Of a DNA stretch of 12,070 nt, positions 5,712 to 12,070 are shown in pieces (within the stretch, counting starts at the first letter, position 1; every line of letters starts with the position of its first letter). Origin of the DNA: CAYFJO01 sp964343305 (GTDB lineage Bacteria > Planctomycetota > Planctomycetia > Pirellulales > Pirellulaceae); contig CAYFJO010000332.1 of NCBI GenBank assembly GCA_964343305.1, positions 1 to 12,070 of the forward strand. The letters are read 5' to 3'. The notes below the pieces were generated by a model that did not search any database, had not been told where the DNA came from, and saw nothing but the letters and a program-made list of their open reading frames with translations. A program made the translations under genes and the position numbers.

Positions 5712-6522
5712 CGTCGCGCAGGACCGTTGGTCCCGAAAGAAAAACACGATACGAAAAGCTCAATTCGTCAATCTCGAGCGGCTCGGCGCCGCTCAGTTCA
5801 CAATTGATCGCGTCCAGATTGATGCAGCCGTGGCTCACACCCTCACCTTCGTCCGCATCGTCAGGGCCGTCCCAGTATTTCATGCCACCGGCAGGGAAGT
5901 TGTCGGGCGAGGGCGATTGGAGGACTGCCATGATCGAAGACGATTCGCCGATCATCTCGATCCAGACACCGGCGCCTCGGTCCATGGCCGTCATCGGTCG
6001 CCAGGTCTTGGCCAAGTTGTCGTCGAAGGAGTCACCGATCCCTACCCGCAGTGGCATGAAGACACCAGCACTGGATCGCATCGCCCGAAGCCAAGTGTCG
6101 TTGACGTCCCACCAGACAGAGGCGAAATCGATCGGCCCGGTTTGCTCGAAAGTGAGTTGCAGGTCCACGTGGTACATGTCTTCCTCGAAACGCATCCTCT
6201 TTCGAATGCCTACGTTTCCGGTCGTACCCTCCACGATCGGAATCAGACGCCCAGCGAGGGATACTTCCAAGCCGTCAATTTCAGCCGTGACACCGGAATT
6301 GATCTTTCCATAGTGAGCCAATTGGAAGGCGTTGTTGACCGTCATGTTGTCGAAATGCATACACGTCGGATGAGGGCCCTCGCCCGGTCGGTCAAAACGG
6401 TCGAGCCTACCAGGTCCGAAGATCTCGACCTGCCGCGCTGCGAAACCGCCCGCTTGTTCCAACAGCAGGCGGTAAACGGACGTGTTCACTTCGATTCCTG
6501 TTTTGGTTTCGCAAATCTCCAT
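5707..6522 (-). pseudogene. Beta-rich protein of unknown function, probably frameshifted
   Basis: The open frame gives 271 aa from the ATG at 6522 (GGGAGA 9 bases upstream), starting MEICETKTGIEVNTSVYRLL. Segments such as RQVEIFGPGRLDRF, GLEVSLAGRLIPIVEGTTG and YHVDLQLTFEQTGPIDFA alternate as beta-strands, like a beta-sandwich of sugar-active proteins, but no family is recognised and no catalytic residues can be named. Two signs point to damage. The preceding signal peptide and PQQ blade (6523-6715) are in another frame. Beyond the TGA at 5707-5709, the next frame continues with natural-looking sequence TPDVIKEFDEVSVHA to a TGA at 5667. Two shifts suggest a pseudogene or assembly indels. If the local start is real, the core 271-aa protein could still be made, without a signal peptide. 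Confidence 0.55.
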
Positions 6523-6715
6523 CTCGTTGCTTCTCCCATGCTGCGTTTGCCGTCGGCTGATTAAGCGTCCCGCTGGTGTCATTGACCCACCGCACTTCGC
6601 CCGACTCGGCATCCAGCGCGTAAACAAAGACAGCTTCCGCCGGCCAATCACTCGCCGACCCAGAGCACGCCATCCCCAAAAGCAAGGTGAACGCGATACA
6701 CTTCGACAATTTCAT
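6523..6715 (-). pseudogene. 5' fragment of a secreted PQQ-blade protein, out of frame with what follows
   Basis: From the ATG at 6715 the frame encodes a signal peptide (MKLSKCIAFTLLLGMACSGS, cleavage near SAS|DW). It is followed by VFVYALDAESGEVRWVNDTS, the typical first blade of PQQ-like beta-propellers (YALDAxTGxxxW). A propeller needs several blades; here it stops after one, and the frame then runs antiparallel in phase with non-protein sequence to 6407 (102 codons in all), while the neighbouring frame takes over as the 271-aa ORF. Likely explanations are a frameshift in a composite gene, or an internal deletion that joined the start of a PQQ gene to a different gene. Nothing suggests the fragment works alone. 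Confidence 0.55.
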
Positions 6716-6795
6716 TGATCGTCCCTACACGTTTGCCCCGTTGATTATGGTGAGATGCTATCATAGTCGATCGACCGTCAAAAGTCGCTGGGAGA

Positions 6796-6813
6796 GTGAA
6801 TTCATGAATTCAC
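6796..6813. promoter_or_regulatory. 18-bp perfect palindrome, possible operator
   Basis: GTGAATTCATGAATTCAC is a perfect 18-bp palindrome, containing GAATTC twice and TCATGA at the centre. It lies between the divergent locus starting at 6715 and the peptidase start at 6999. A symmetric site of this size fits a dimeric regulator; it is not a terminator (A/T-rich, no T-run). It also spans the ATG of a possible 31-aa ORF. Confidence 0.5.
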
Positions 6814-6899
6814 GTTACCGACGAAAACTTAATGCCAAAGCGTGGTGTCTGTGCCCATCGCGGCGCAAACGCAGCAATGTAGACGGACGCCAAAATTGA
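6804..6899 (+). CDS. Possible 31-aa basic small ORF
   Basis: The ATG lies inside the 18-bp palindrome, with GGAG (6791-6794) 9 bases upstream. The product is very basic (MNSRYRRKLNAKAWCLCPSR, then RKRSNVDGRQN) with a CLC motif. It ends 99 bases before the peptidase gene. It could be a leader peptide or chance; its composition (Arg/Lys-rich) is also what random GC-rich frames give. No homologue is recognised. Confidence 0.25.
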   Translation: MNSRYRRKLNAKAWCLCPSRRKRSNVDGRQN

Positions 6900-6985
6900 A
6901 TGTCAAGTTTCTGAATAACGATGGCCGGACATTTTTTGAGACGAAGTCACCGATCAGGATTTGGGAAAACCAGAATAAAACTCAT

Positions 6986-6990
6986 GGAGA
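6986..6990 (+). promoter_or_regulatory. Ribosome binding site selecting the peptidase start at 6999
   Basis: GGAGA lies 8 bases before the ATG at 6999. The upstream ATG at 6984 and the frame opening at 6921 lack such a site, and the Tat motif sits near the N-terminus only with the 6999 start. Confidence 0.65.
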
Positions 6991-6998
6991 CAAACACC

Positions 6999-8558
6999 AT
7001 GTCCGCCAACGAAAATAATTCGCCTTTCGAAGCGCATTTGGATCGCCGATCGCTGCTCAAACATGGAGCTGTGATTGGTGGCGGTTTCTTAAGCATGCTT
7101 GGCCCCAGCGGCTTAGCGGCATTTGCCGATACAAAGGAATCAATGCGTGATGTGAATCGACGCGTTCGTCCGCTGTCATGCGATACAATGGTCGCGTTGC
7201 CCGATGCGACGACGACCGGAACTGCAGTGCTGGGAAAGAACAGCGATCGGCCGGTCTTCGATTGCCAGCCGTTAGTGCAGTTTCCGCGACAAGAGCATTC
7301 ACGTGAATCGTCGATCAGACTCGAATATCAAACGATCCCACAAATGCGCGAGACCTATGCCACGATCGGATCGAGTCCTTATTGGTGCTGGGGTTATGAA
7401 GAAGGCATCAACGAATTCGGCGTGGCGATCGGCAACGAGGCAATCTTTACAAAGACATTCGCCGATGCGGTCGAAGCGAGCAAGGCTGGCAAACCGCCAG
7501 AACTCGGCTTGTTGGGCATGGACCTATTGCGTCTAGGGTTGGAGCGCGGCAAGACCGCTCGCGAAGCACTGGATGTGATCACGAAATTGATCGAACGCTA
7601 CGGTCAGTGGGGATCCGGCGTACCAGGCATGGATCACCTGGCGGGTGGTTACGACAACTCGTACATCATCGCCGACGGCAAAGAAGCATGGATTTTGGAA
7701 ACCGTGGGCAAGCGATGGGTCGCCAAGCACGTGGCACGCGGCGTCGCAGCGATCTCCAACCAACCGTCGATCCGAACCGAGTGGGACTTGGCGAGCCATG
7801 ACCTGGTCGACTACGCGATCGATAAAGGCTGGTGGCCCAAATCAAAGAAGAGCGAGTTTGATTTTGCCCGTGCCTACATCGACTTGAAAACGCCGCTGCA
7901 GCTTTCACAACTCCGAGTCCAACGCGCGCGTCAGCTCTTATGCCAAAAGGAAAACGGCGATGTCTCGCCGCAATGGGTCATGCGTGTTCTGCGCGACCAC
8001 TACGAAGACACGTTCCTCGGTGGCCCCAACTTCAACGCCGCGTTGCCGGATTTCCTCACGCTTTGCATGCACAGTTCGCCGGCCAAATTCACATGGGGTA
8101 ACACCGCCAGTTCCGCGATTTTCATCCTGCCAGACGACGACAAACGTTTGGCGCAAATGTGGTGGACGCCAGTCACTCCATGCACGGGTCTCTATCTTCC
8201 CGTGTTCGCCGCGACGAGCCGGTTGCCGAAGATCTTGAGCACGGCCGGCACCCAAGGCAAAACGGTCACGCCACCACCGCAAGCAAAGCAAGACGAGTTC
8301 GCCGCAAATTCGTACTGGTGGCTGTTCCGAGATCTACTCGACAAGATCAAAGGCGACGAGACTGGCACGGAGTTCAGCAAGCGACAACCAATCGCGCGCG
8401 CCTCCTTTAATCAACTTGAAGAGAAGTGGATGGAACAATGCAAGGCAGTCGAGATTGAAGCAGTTGCCCACAAAGCATCCAGTAAGCTCCTCGACGATTT
8501 TACACAATTGTGTGTTGATGAAGCGGTGGCAACCGTCAACAAGTTGCGAAAGGCATAG
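6999..8558 (+). CDS. Tat-exported secernin-like C69 family peptidase (Ntn hydrolase)
   Basis: 519-aa protein. Residues 15-43 form a twin-arginine signal (RRSLLKHGAVIGGG, ending AFA|D). The mature part starts with SCDTMVALPDATTTGTAVLG followed by KNSDRP, the signature of secernins and dipeptidase A-type C69 peptidases; Cys61 is the expected N-terminal nucleophile after removal of the leader. Further family segments are WCWGYEEGINEFGVAIGNEA, LGLLGMDLLRLGLERGKTA, YDNSYIIADGKEAWILETVG and AISNQPSI. The family hydrolyses peptide or related amide bonds by an Ntn mechanism; the substrate here is unknown. Tat export implies folding in the cytoplasm and action in the periplasm. To free Cys61, 17 residues between the signal cleavage site and Cys61 must also be removed, perhaps autocatalytically. 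It is the only complete gene in its neighbourhood and shows no operon partner. Confidence 0.88.
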   Translation: MSANENNSPFEAHLDRRSLLKHGAVIGGGFLSMLGPSGLAAFADTKESMRDVNRRVRPLSCDTMVALPDATTTGTAVLGKNSDRPVFDCQPLVQFPRQEHSRESSIRLEYQTIPQMRETYATIGSSPYWCWGYEEGINEFGVAIGNEAIFTKTFADAVEASKAGKPPELGLLGMDLLRLGLERGKTAREALDVITKLIERYGQWGSGVPGMDHLAGGYDNSYIIADGKEAWILETVGKRWVAKHVARGVAAISNQPSIRTEWDLASHDLVDYAIDKGWWPKSKKSEFDFARAYIDLKTPLQLSQLRVQRARQLLCQKENGDVSPQWVMRVLRDHYEDTFLGGPNFNAALPDFLTLCMHSSPAKFTWGNTASSAIFILPDDDKRLAQMWWTPVTPCTGLYLPVFAATSRLPKILSTAGTQGKTVTPPPQAKQDEFAANSYWWLFRDLLDKIKGDETGTEFSKRQPIARASFNQLEEKWMEQCKAVEIEAVAHKASSKLLDDFTQLCVDEAVATVNKLRKA

Positions 8559-8634
8559 AGTGGGGGCAATGCTCACCCTACATCCTCTATGGGGACCAGG
8601 ACCGCTGAGATGACGTGTCCGGGCACCAAGCTGA

Positions 8635-8919
8635 CCTACTCGCTCATCGCTCTCTGAACCTAGAACAGAGGGCAAGTATTTTCACACGAGGTCAGGAGTC
8701 CTGGATCTGGCCAGGGCCAAAGGCACATGGAACGTTGTCGGCAACGCAGTTAAACTCACGCCCACGTCGGAAACCGAGTCGACTCCGGGCGGCGGATCCA
8801 TGAAGTGCCGGCTTCGGAAACTTCACATTGTCCGAAAGGATGGTGAATGTGTCTTCGTTTCCGACCTCAAAGACCCATATAATCCTCAGCGCGGAGTTTT
8901 TTCCGCGCCTAGTCGTTAA
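8635..8919 (+). pseudogene. 3' remnant of a gene without a start
   Basis: A frame open from 8635 to TAA at 8917-8919 reads like real protein: GKYFHTRSGVLDLARAKGTW, then NVVGNAVKLTPTSET, and KDGECVFVSDLKDPYNPQRG near the end. The alternating polar and hydrophobic strands resemble a small beta-barrel. Upstream, in-frame TGA codons stand at 8611 and 8632, and no ATG, GTG or TTG occurs in frame before the ATG at 8800, which would leave only 39 residues. This fits a gene whose 5' part was lost. Family unknown. It overlaps the convergent pfp stop by 11 bases. The rest of the 350-base spacer (8559-8634) shows nothing else convincing. Confidence 0.5.
8889..8908 (-). terminator. Hairpin directly after the phosphofructokinase stop
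   Basis: On the minus strand GCGCGGA, loop AAAAAC and TCCGCGC follow the pfp stop codon at once (perfect 7-bp GC-rich stem). No clear T-run follows (TGAGGATTATAT), so termination may be weak or the hairpin may protect the transcript 3' end. Confidence 0.5.
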
Positions 8920-10216
8920 CATACGTCTCCAAGAACCTCGCCAGCCGATGAAAGTCGCTGTTCGGATCGATATAGCGAACGACCGTCACGAGCGTCTTTG
9001 GATCAACGAGTTTTTCAAACGGTTCGTAGTGCAAATCGAGTTGCCCTGATACGGAGACCATCACGCCATTCAATCCCTGCTCGACCAATGCCCGATAGGC
9101 ACCTACTCCCAATTGGGCGCCGAGCATAACATCAAACGCATGGGGCTTGGCGCATCGCGATTCATACCCAAGTTGCAAGCCGTTGACCTTGCGATTCTTT
9201 CCGGTCTGCCGCTTGTATTCCTCGGAAACAAGATTGGCAAACATCGGTCCCAGGCTGACTTGCGAGATGGAAATATGTCCGTGATCGTCGCGCGGCACGC
9301 CCTCCAGGTATTGCATCGGAAGGAATTCCGCGATCCCTTCGGCCATGACGATGACGCCGTATTCCTTGCCTTCTTCTTCTCGTGCAACCATCGTTTTGAC
9401 AATTCTCTTCACGACACGGTCGACATTCATGACAGAACGAACGGTTGTTTTGCCGTCGTCACCCGTGACCGGCTCGTCCTCGCGATAGTTGCCTGTAATG
9501 TCTTCAACGCTGATCACAAGACTTGCTTCGCCAGCGATTGCTGATCCATACGCCAGCCAACCAGCGCTGCGGCCCATCGTTTCGGTCAGGAAATACGCGC
9601 TGCTCGCCTCGGCATCATGAATCAAATTCCGAATCTCCGAAGCGAGGAACTCGACCGCCGTAAAGAACCCAAACGTAAAATCGATGCCGTGATAATCGTT
9701 GTCGATCGTCTTGGGCAAATGAACGACCGGAATGCGCGGCGAACCGGCCGGCAAGCGGTCCTGAAACATTCTAAATTTGTTTGCGGTCTTTAAGGTGTCG
9801 TCACCACCAATGGAAACGAGCCCGTCCACTTCCATCGAACACAAGGCGTCGTAGACGCGACGGAGCGGGGCCGAACTCTCGGGATCATCGAAATCGGCGG
9901 GACTGTTGATGTGCTTGCCCGGATTCGCTCGCGCCGTGCCAATCATGATGCCTTGCGAATTGCGAGTTCGTTTGAGCACGTTGTGATCGACAATGATGTA
10001 GTCCTTGCCGGGCTGCATGGGGCGCGCCCCACTAAACTCGCTCAGATTTGAATATCCGTTCTTGATCCCCACTACTTGAATATCGTTGCGCAAAAACGAA
10101 ACGGCTGCGGTCGAAATCACAGCGTTCGCGGCCGGCGCGGGTCCGCCAGCAAAGAGAATCGCAACTCGGCGAAAATTATGAGTGGGTTTTGCGGGAGCTG
10201 ATAACGTGCTGGCCAT
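8909..10216 (-). CDS. pfp: Pyrophosphate-dependent 6-phosphofructokinase
   Basis: 435-aa cytoplasmic enzyme that phosphorylates fructose 6-phosphate to fructose 1,6-bisphosphate, probably with PPi as donor and reversibly. N-terminal VAILFAGGPAPAANAVIS is the phosphate-binding loop. GGDDT (residues 137-141) has Asp140 where ATP enzymes have Gly, and PKTIDND (168-174) has Lys169 where they have Gly; this Asp/Lys pair is the accepted mark of PPi use. ETMGRSAG (212-219), MAEGIAEF and GYESR (360-364) form the sugar-phosphate site. Start choice is uncertain: the ATG at 10258 adds 14 residues, but neither start has a strong ribosome site, and 10216 keeps the usual short lead before the first strand. 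The gene lies 220 bases after accC on the same strand, probably with its own promoter. Kinetics cannot be read from sequence. Confidence 0.92.
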   Translation of the reverse strand: MASTLSAPAKPTHNFRRVAILFAGGPAPAANAVISTAAVSFLRNDIQVVGIKNGYSNLSEFSGARPMQPGKDYIIVDHNVLKRTRNSQGIMIGTARANPGKHINSPADFDDPESSAPLRRVYDALCSMEVDGLVSIGGDDTLKTANKFRMFQDRLPAGSPRIPVVHLPKTIDNDYHGIDFTFGFFTAVEFLASEIRNLIHDAEASSAYFLTETMGRSAGWLAYGSAIAGEASLVISVEDITGNYREDEPVTGDDGKTTVRSVMNVDRVVKRIVKTMVAREEEGKEYGVIVMAEGIAEFLPMQYLEGVPRDDHGHISISQVSLGPMFANLVSEEYKRQTGKNRKVNGLQLGYESRCAKPHAFDVMLGAQLGVGAYRALVEQGLNGVMVSVSGQLDLHYEPFEKLVDPKTLVTVVRYIDPNSDFHRLARFLETYVND

Positions 10217-10288
10217 GGCGTGAACCTGCAAGAGGGTCTTGGTTGAATCAATCCTCATTGATTCTAGGCGTCAAGTTAATCAACGCCA

Positions 10289-10314
10289 ACCAACCGCAAG
10301 GGTGGTGTTTTTTT
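10289..10314 (+). terminator. Plus-strand terminator-like hairpin in the pfp leader
   Basis: ACCAACC (10289-10295), GCAA tetraloop and GGGTGGT (10300-10306) pair at 6 of 7 positions and are followed by G and seven T (10308-10314). Orientation is antisense to pfp, so it would end transcripts running out of pfp antisense or into the accC 3' region. It may be chance; on the minus strand the T-run precedes the stem and cannot terminate. Confidence 0.4.
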
Positions 10315-10436
10315 CGCACGACCCACATATCACGCCGTTAAGGTAGCAATTCTCACTTTAAGCCTTCCTTGCGGTCGCGATTCTCTGTGTTACAGATGGG
10401 TGTCTCGATCTGAGAAAAAAGCGATCTTCACGGATT

Positions 10437-11780
10437 CTAGCCACCCCAAGTTCGCTCGACGAATCCCGTGTCAACCAAGCCCTCCACAAAATCAGAATGC
10501 TCCAGCACTTTTTGATGGAACGGAATCGTCGTTTGAATTCCCTCGACTCGCAGTTCTCGCAGCGCTCTTAGCATGCAAACGATGGCTTCGGCGCGAGTCG
10601 GTTGATGGACAATCAACTTGCCAATCATGGAATCGTAGTACGGCGGAACGGTATAGCCGGTGTGAGCGTGTGAATCGAAACGAACGCCGAGCCCGCCGGG
10701 AGGATACAACTGAGTGATGGCTCCGGGACAAGGTTGAAAATTGCGATCCGGGTTTTCCGCGTTGATTCGACATTCCATTGCGTGACCGCGTTGCTGGATG
10801 TCATCCTGCATGAAAGGTAGCGTGTTGCCCGACGCGACGAGGATCTGCTGCTTGATTAAATCGATTCCCGTGACCATTTCGGACACCGGATGCTCGACCT
10901 GAATCCGGGCGTTGACCTCGATAAAATAGAAATTGTCGTCTTGATCGACAATGAATTCGACCGTGCCGGCGTTGGTATAGTCCGCCTGCTTGATCATTCG
11001 CACGGCAGCTTCACACATCTCTTGGCGTTTGTCGTCCGGCAATCGCGGCGCGGGGCTTTCTTCGATGAGCTTCTGATGACGTCGCTGCGTCGAGCATTCG
11101 CGTTCGTAGAGATGAATTACATTGCCGTGATGATCGGCCACGATCTGGACCTCGACGTGGCGTGGCCGTTCGATGTACTTTTCGAGATAGACACCGGCGT
11201 TGCCGAACGCCGCTTCCGCTTCGGTGCGAGCTTGCTGCAAAGCCGTTTTTAGAACTAATTCGTTGCCGGCCACTCGCATCCCTTTGCCGCCGCCGCCGGC
11301 GGTGGCTTTGATCAACACGGGGAAGCCAATTCCTTGCGCCACGCGCGCCGCTTCTTCTTCGCTTTCGATTAAGTCGGCGCTGCCGGGCACGACGGGGACG
11401 TTTGCGCTGCGAGCGAGTTCGCGGGCCGTGTTCTTGTCGCCAAGCTGTTGCATCGCCTGAGGCGTGGGGCCGATGAAATCGATTTTGCAGTCGCGGCAAA
11501 TCTCGTTGAAATGAGCGTTTTCCGCCATGAATCCGTAGCCCGGATGGATCGCCTCGACGTTGCCCACTTCGGCCGCACTGATGATACGGTCGATTTTCAA
11601 GTAGCTATCCGCCGATTTCGGTCCGCCGATACAGTAGGTCTCGTCGGCCAAATCAAGATACTGCGAACCGCGGTCCGCCTGGCTGTAAACGGCAACCGTC
11701 TCGATCCCCATTTCCTTGCACGCACGGATGATCCGCAAGGCAATTTCACCACGATTCGCAATCAGAATACGTTGATACAT
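10437..11780 (-). CDS. accC: Acetyl-CoA carboxylase, biotin carboxylase subunit
   Basis: 447-aa ATP-grasp enzyme that carboxylates the biotin on AccB with bicarbonate and ATP, first half of malonyl-CoA synthesis. Length and numbering nearly equal the E. coli enzyme (449 aa). Active-site residues are all present: Lys116 (GDK), Lys158 before the Gly-rich loop ATAGGGGKGMR, His208 (HVEVQIVAD), Lys237 (RECSTQRRHQK), Glu275, Glu288, Asn290, Arg292 and Glu296 (FIEVNARIQVEHPVSE), and Arg338 (ECRINAEN). The N-terminal Rossmann-like domain is MYQRILIANRGEIALRIIRA; the C-terminal domain is complete. The ATG at 11780 is the family start, although only a weak ribosome site precedes it. accB lies upstream on the same strand with a 134-base repeat-filled gap, as in an accBC operon. 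Confidence 0.97.
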   Translation of the reverse strand: MYQRILIANRGEIALRIIRACKEMGIETVAVYSQADRGSQYLDLADETYCIGGPKSADSYLKIDRIISAAEVGNVEAIHPGYGFMAENAHFNEICRDCKIDFIGPTPQAMQQLGDKNTARELARSANVPVVPGSADLIESEEEAARVAQGIGFPVLIKATAGGGGKGMRVAGNELVLKTALQQARTEAEAAFGNAGVYLEKYIERPRHVEVQIVADHHGNVIHLYERECSTQRRHQKLIEESPAPRLPDDKRQEMCEAAVRMIKQADYTNAGTVEFIVDQDDNFYFIEVNARIQVEHPVSEMVTGIDLIKQQILVASGNTLPFMQDDIQQRGHAMECRINAENPDRNFQPCPGAITQLYPPGGLGVRFDSHAHTGYTVPPYYDSMIGKLIVHQPTRAEAIVCMLRALRELRVEGIQTTIPFHQKVLEHSDFVEGLVDTGFVERTWGG

Positions 11781-11785
11781 CTAAG

Positions 11786-11915
11786 AAATACCCAATGACG
11801 AAGGAAATCCGAAATCCTAATGGCCGAAAACGTAGCTCACACAGGAATCCCATTTGAGTTTTGGGCTTTGTGTTTCGTCATTCTTTCGTCATTAGGTATT
11901 TCGTCATTCGTCATT
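11786..11915. repeat. Inverted repeat plus tandem TTTCGTCATT copies in the accB-accC spacer
   Basis: AAATACCCAATGACGAA (11786-11802) mirrors TTCGTCATTAGGTATTT (11885-11901) at 16 of 17 positions. On the right side TTTCGTCATT occurs three times (11873-11882, 11884-11893, 11899-11908) with a fourth partial CGTCATT (11909-11915) touching the accB stop codon. The stem would fold the whole intercistronic RNA between accB and accC, so it could affect mRNA decay or the ratio of the two subunits. It may equally be a neutral repeat family. Confidence 0.65.
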
Positions 11916-12070
11916 TACTTACTGGTGTCCACTTTGAACAGAGGCTTGTCCACATCCACCGGCTGCTCGTTTTCGACAAGCACGGCCACGATTTGTCCCG
12001 TGCAATCGGCAGGGATTTCGTTAAAGGTTTTCATGGCTTCCACGATGCATACCGTTGATTCCGGTGACAC
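11915..12070 (-). CDS. accB: Acetyl-CoA carboxylase, biotin carboxyl carrier protein, C-terminal part
   Basis: The last 51 residues are inside the window and the frame stays open to the edge. The biotinyl domain is plain: VCIVEAMKTFNEIPAD, where the Lys of EAMK is the residue biotinylated by BirA, then GQIVAVLVENEQPVDVDKPL and the final strand LFKV. The usual EAMKLMNEI is varied to EAMKTFNEI. The protein carries carboxybiotin between AccC and the carboxyltransferase. The N-terminal linker and start lie beyond 12070. Adjacent accC on the same strand confirms the call. Confidence 0.93.
   Translation of the reverse strand: MSPESTVCIVEAMKTFNEIPADCTGQIVAVLVENEQPVDVDKPLFKVDTSK

Noticed and set aside
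5698..6564. 288-codon plus-strand open frame
   Set aside because: It is antisense to the minus-strand beta-rich ORF, which has natural protein composition and a ribosome site; the plus frame does not look like a protein.
8502..8513. Palindrome ACACAATTGTGT sharing CAATTG with the dyads at 3349-3370
   Set aside because: It lies inside the peptidase coding region near its end, is short, and lacks the N3-4 spacer of the dyads.
8559..8580. GC-rich segment after the peptidase stop as a terminator
   Set aside because: GTGGGGGC and GCTCACCC pair poorly and no T-run follows.
9113..9544. 143-codon plus-strand frame inside pfp
   Set aside because: Antisense shadow of a clearly conserved enzyme gene; no ribosome site or recognisable domain.
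11873..11915. Four short TTTCGTCATT-type repeats as a CRISPR array
   Set aside because: Repeats are only 7-10 bases with spacers of 0-5 bases; no CRISPR architecture.

Overview
The window looks like chromosomal DNA of a planctomycete (Pirellulales-like), judged from gene content and style rather than from any database search. Pointers are an ECF sigma factor paired with a divergent single-TM anti-sigma-like protein lacking a CxxC zinc motif, Lys/Ala-rich secreted proteins, a Tat-exported secernin-like hydrolase, a PQQ-blade gene fragment, TTG and GTG starts, and spacers full of imperfect inverted repeats. No tRNA, rRNA, CRISPR array or transposase was found.

Layout. (1) 2-52: the apparent 3' end of a plus-strand gene. 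(2) 55-2576, minus: a two-gene unit, a pentapeptide/beta-helix protein with a two-helix ion-channel module followed, with a TTG start overlapping its stop codon, by a coiled-coil protein carrying a PD-(D/E)XK-like nuclease motif. (3) 2614-2685: a REP/MITE-like 28-bp-arm hairpin. (4) 2810-4643, plus: ECF sigma factor, anti-sigma-like membrane protein and secreted helical protein; two related perfect dyads sit between the first two. (5) 4652-5603: an A/T-rich inverted repeat, a 24-codon small ORF with a strong ribosome binding site and its own terminator, then a secreted Spy/CpxP-like Lys-rich protein with a terminator. (6) 5667-6715, minus: a decayed or frameshifted locus, namely the signal peptide and one PQQ blade followed out of frame by a 271-aa beta-rich ORF that itself seems frameshifted near its end. 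(7) 6796-8558, plus: an 18-bp perfect palindrome, a possible 31-aa ORF and a Tat-exported secernin-like peptidase. (8) 8635-8919, plus: the 3' remnant of a gene with no start. (9) 8909-12070, minus: accB (3' end), accC and a PPi-type phosphofructokinase.

Function. The right side is core metabolism: AccB/AccC carry and carboxylate biotin for malonyl-CoA synthesis, and the phosphofructokinase has the Asp/Lys pair typical of PPi-dependent enzymes. The centre is probably an envelope-stress module (sigma factor, membrane anti-sigma, helical periplasmic proteins). The most speculative and interesting part is the left unit, where a beta-helix sensor/pore and a predicted nuclease are translationally coupled, a layout compatible with a two-component defence or stress effector. 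That role is inference only.
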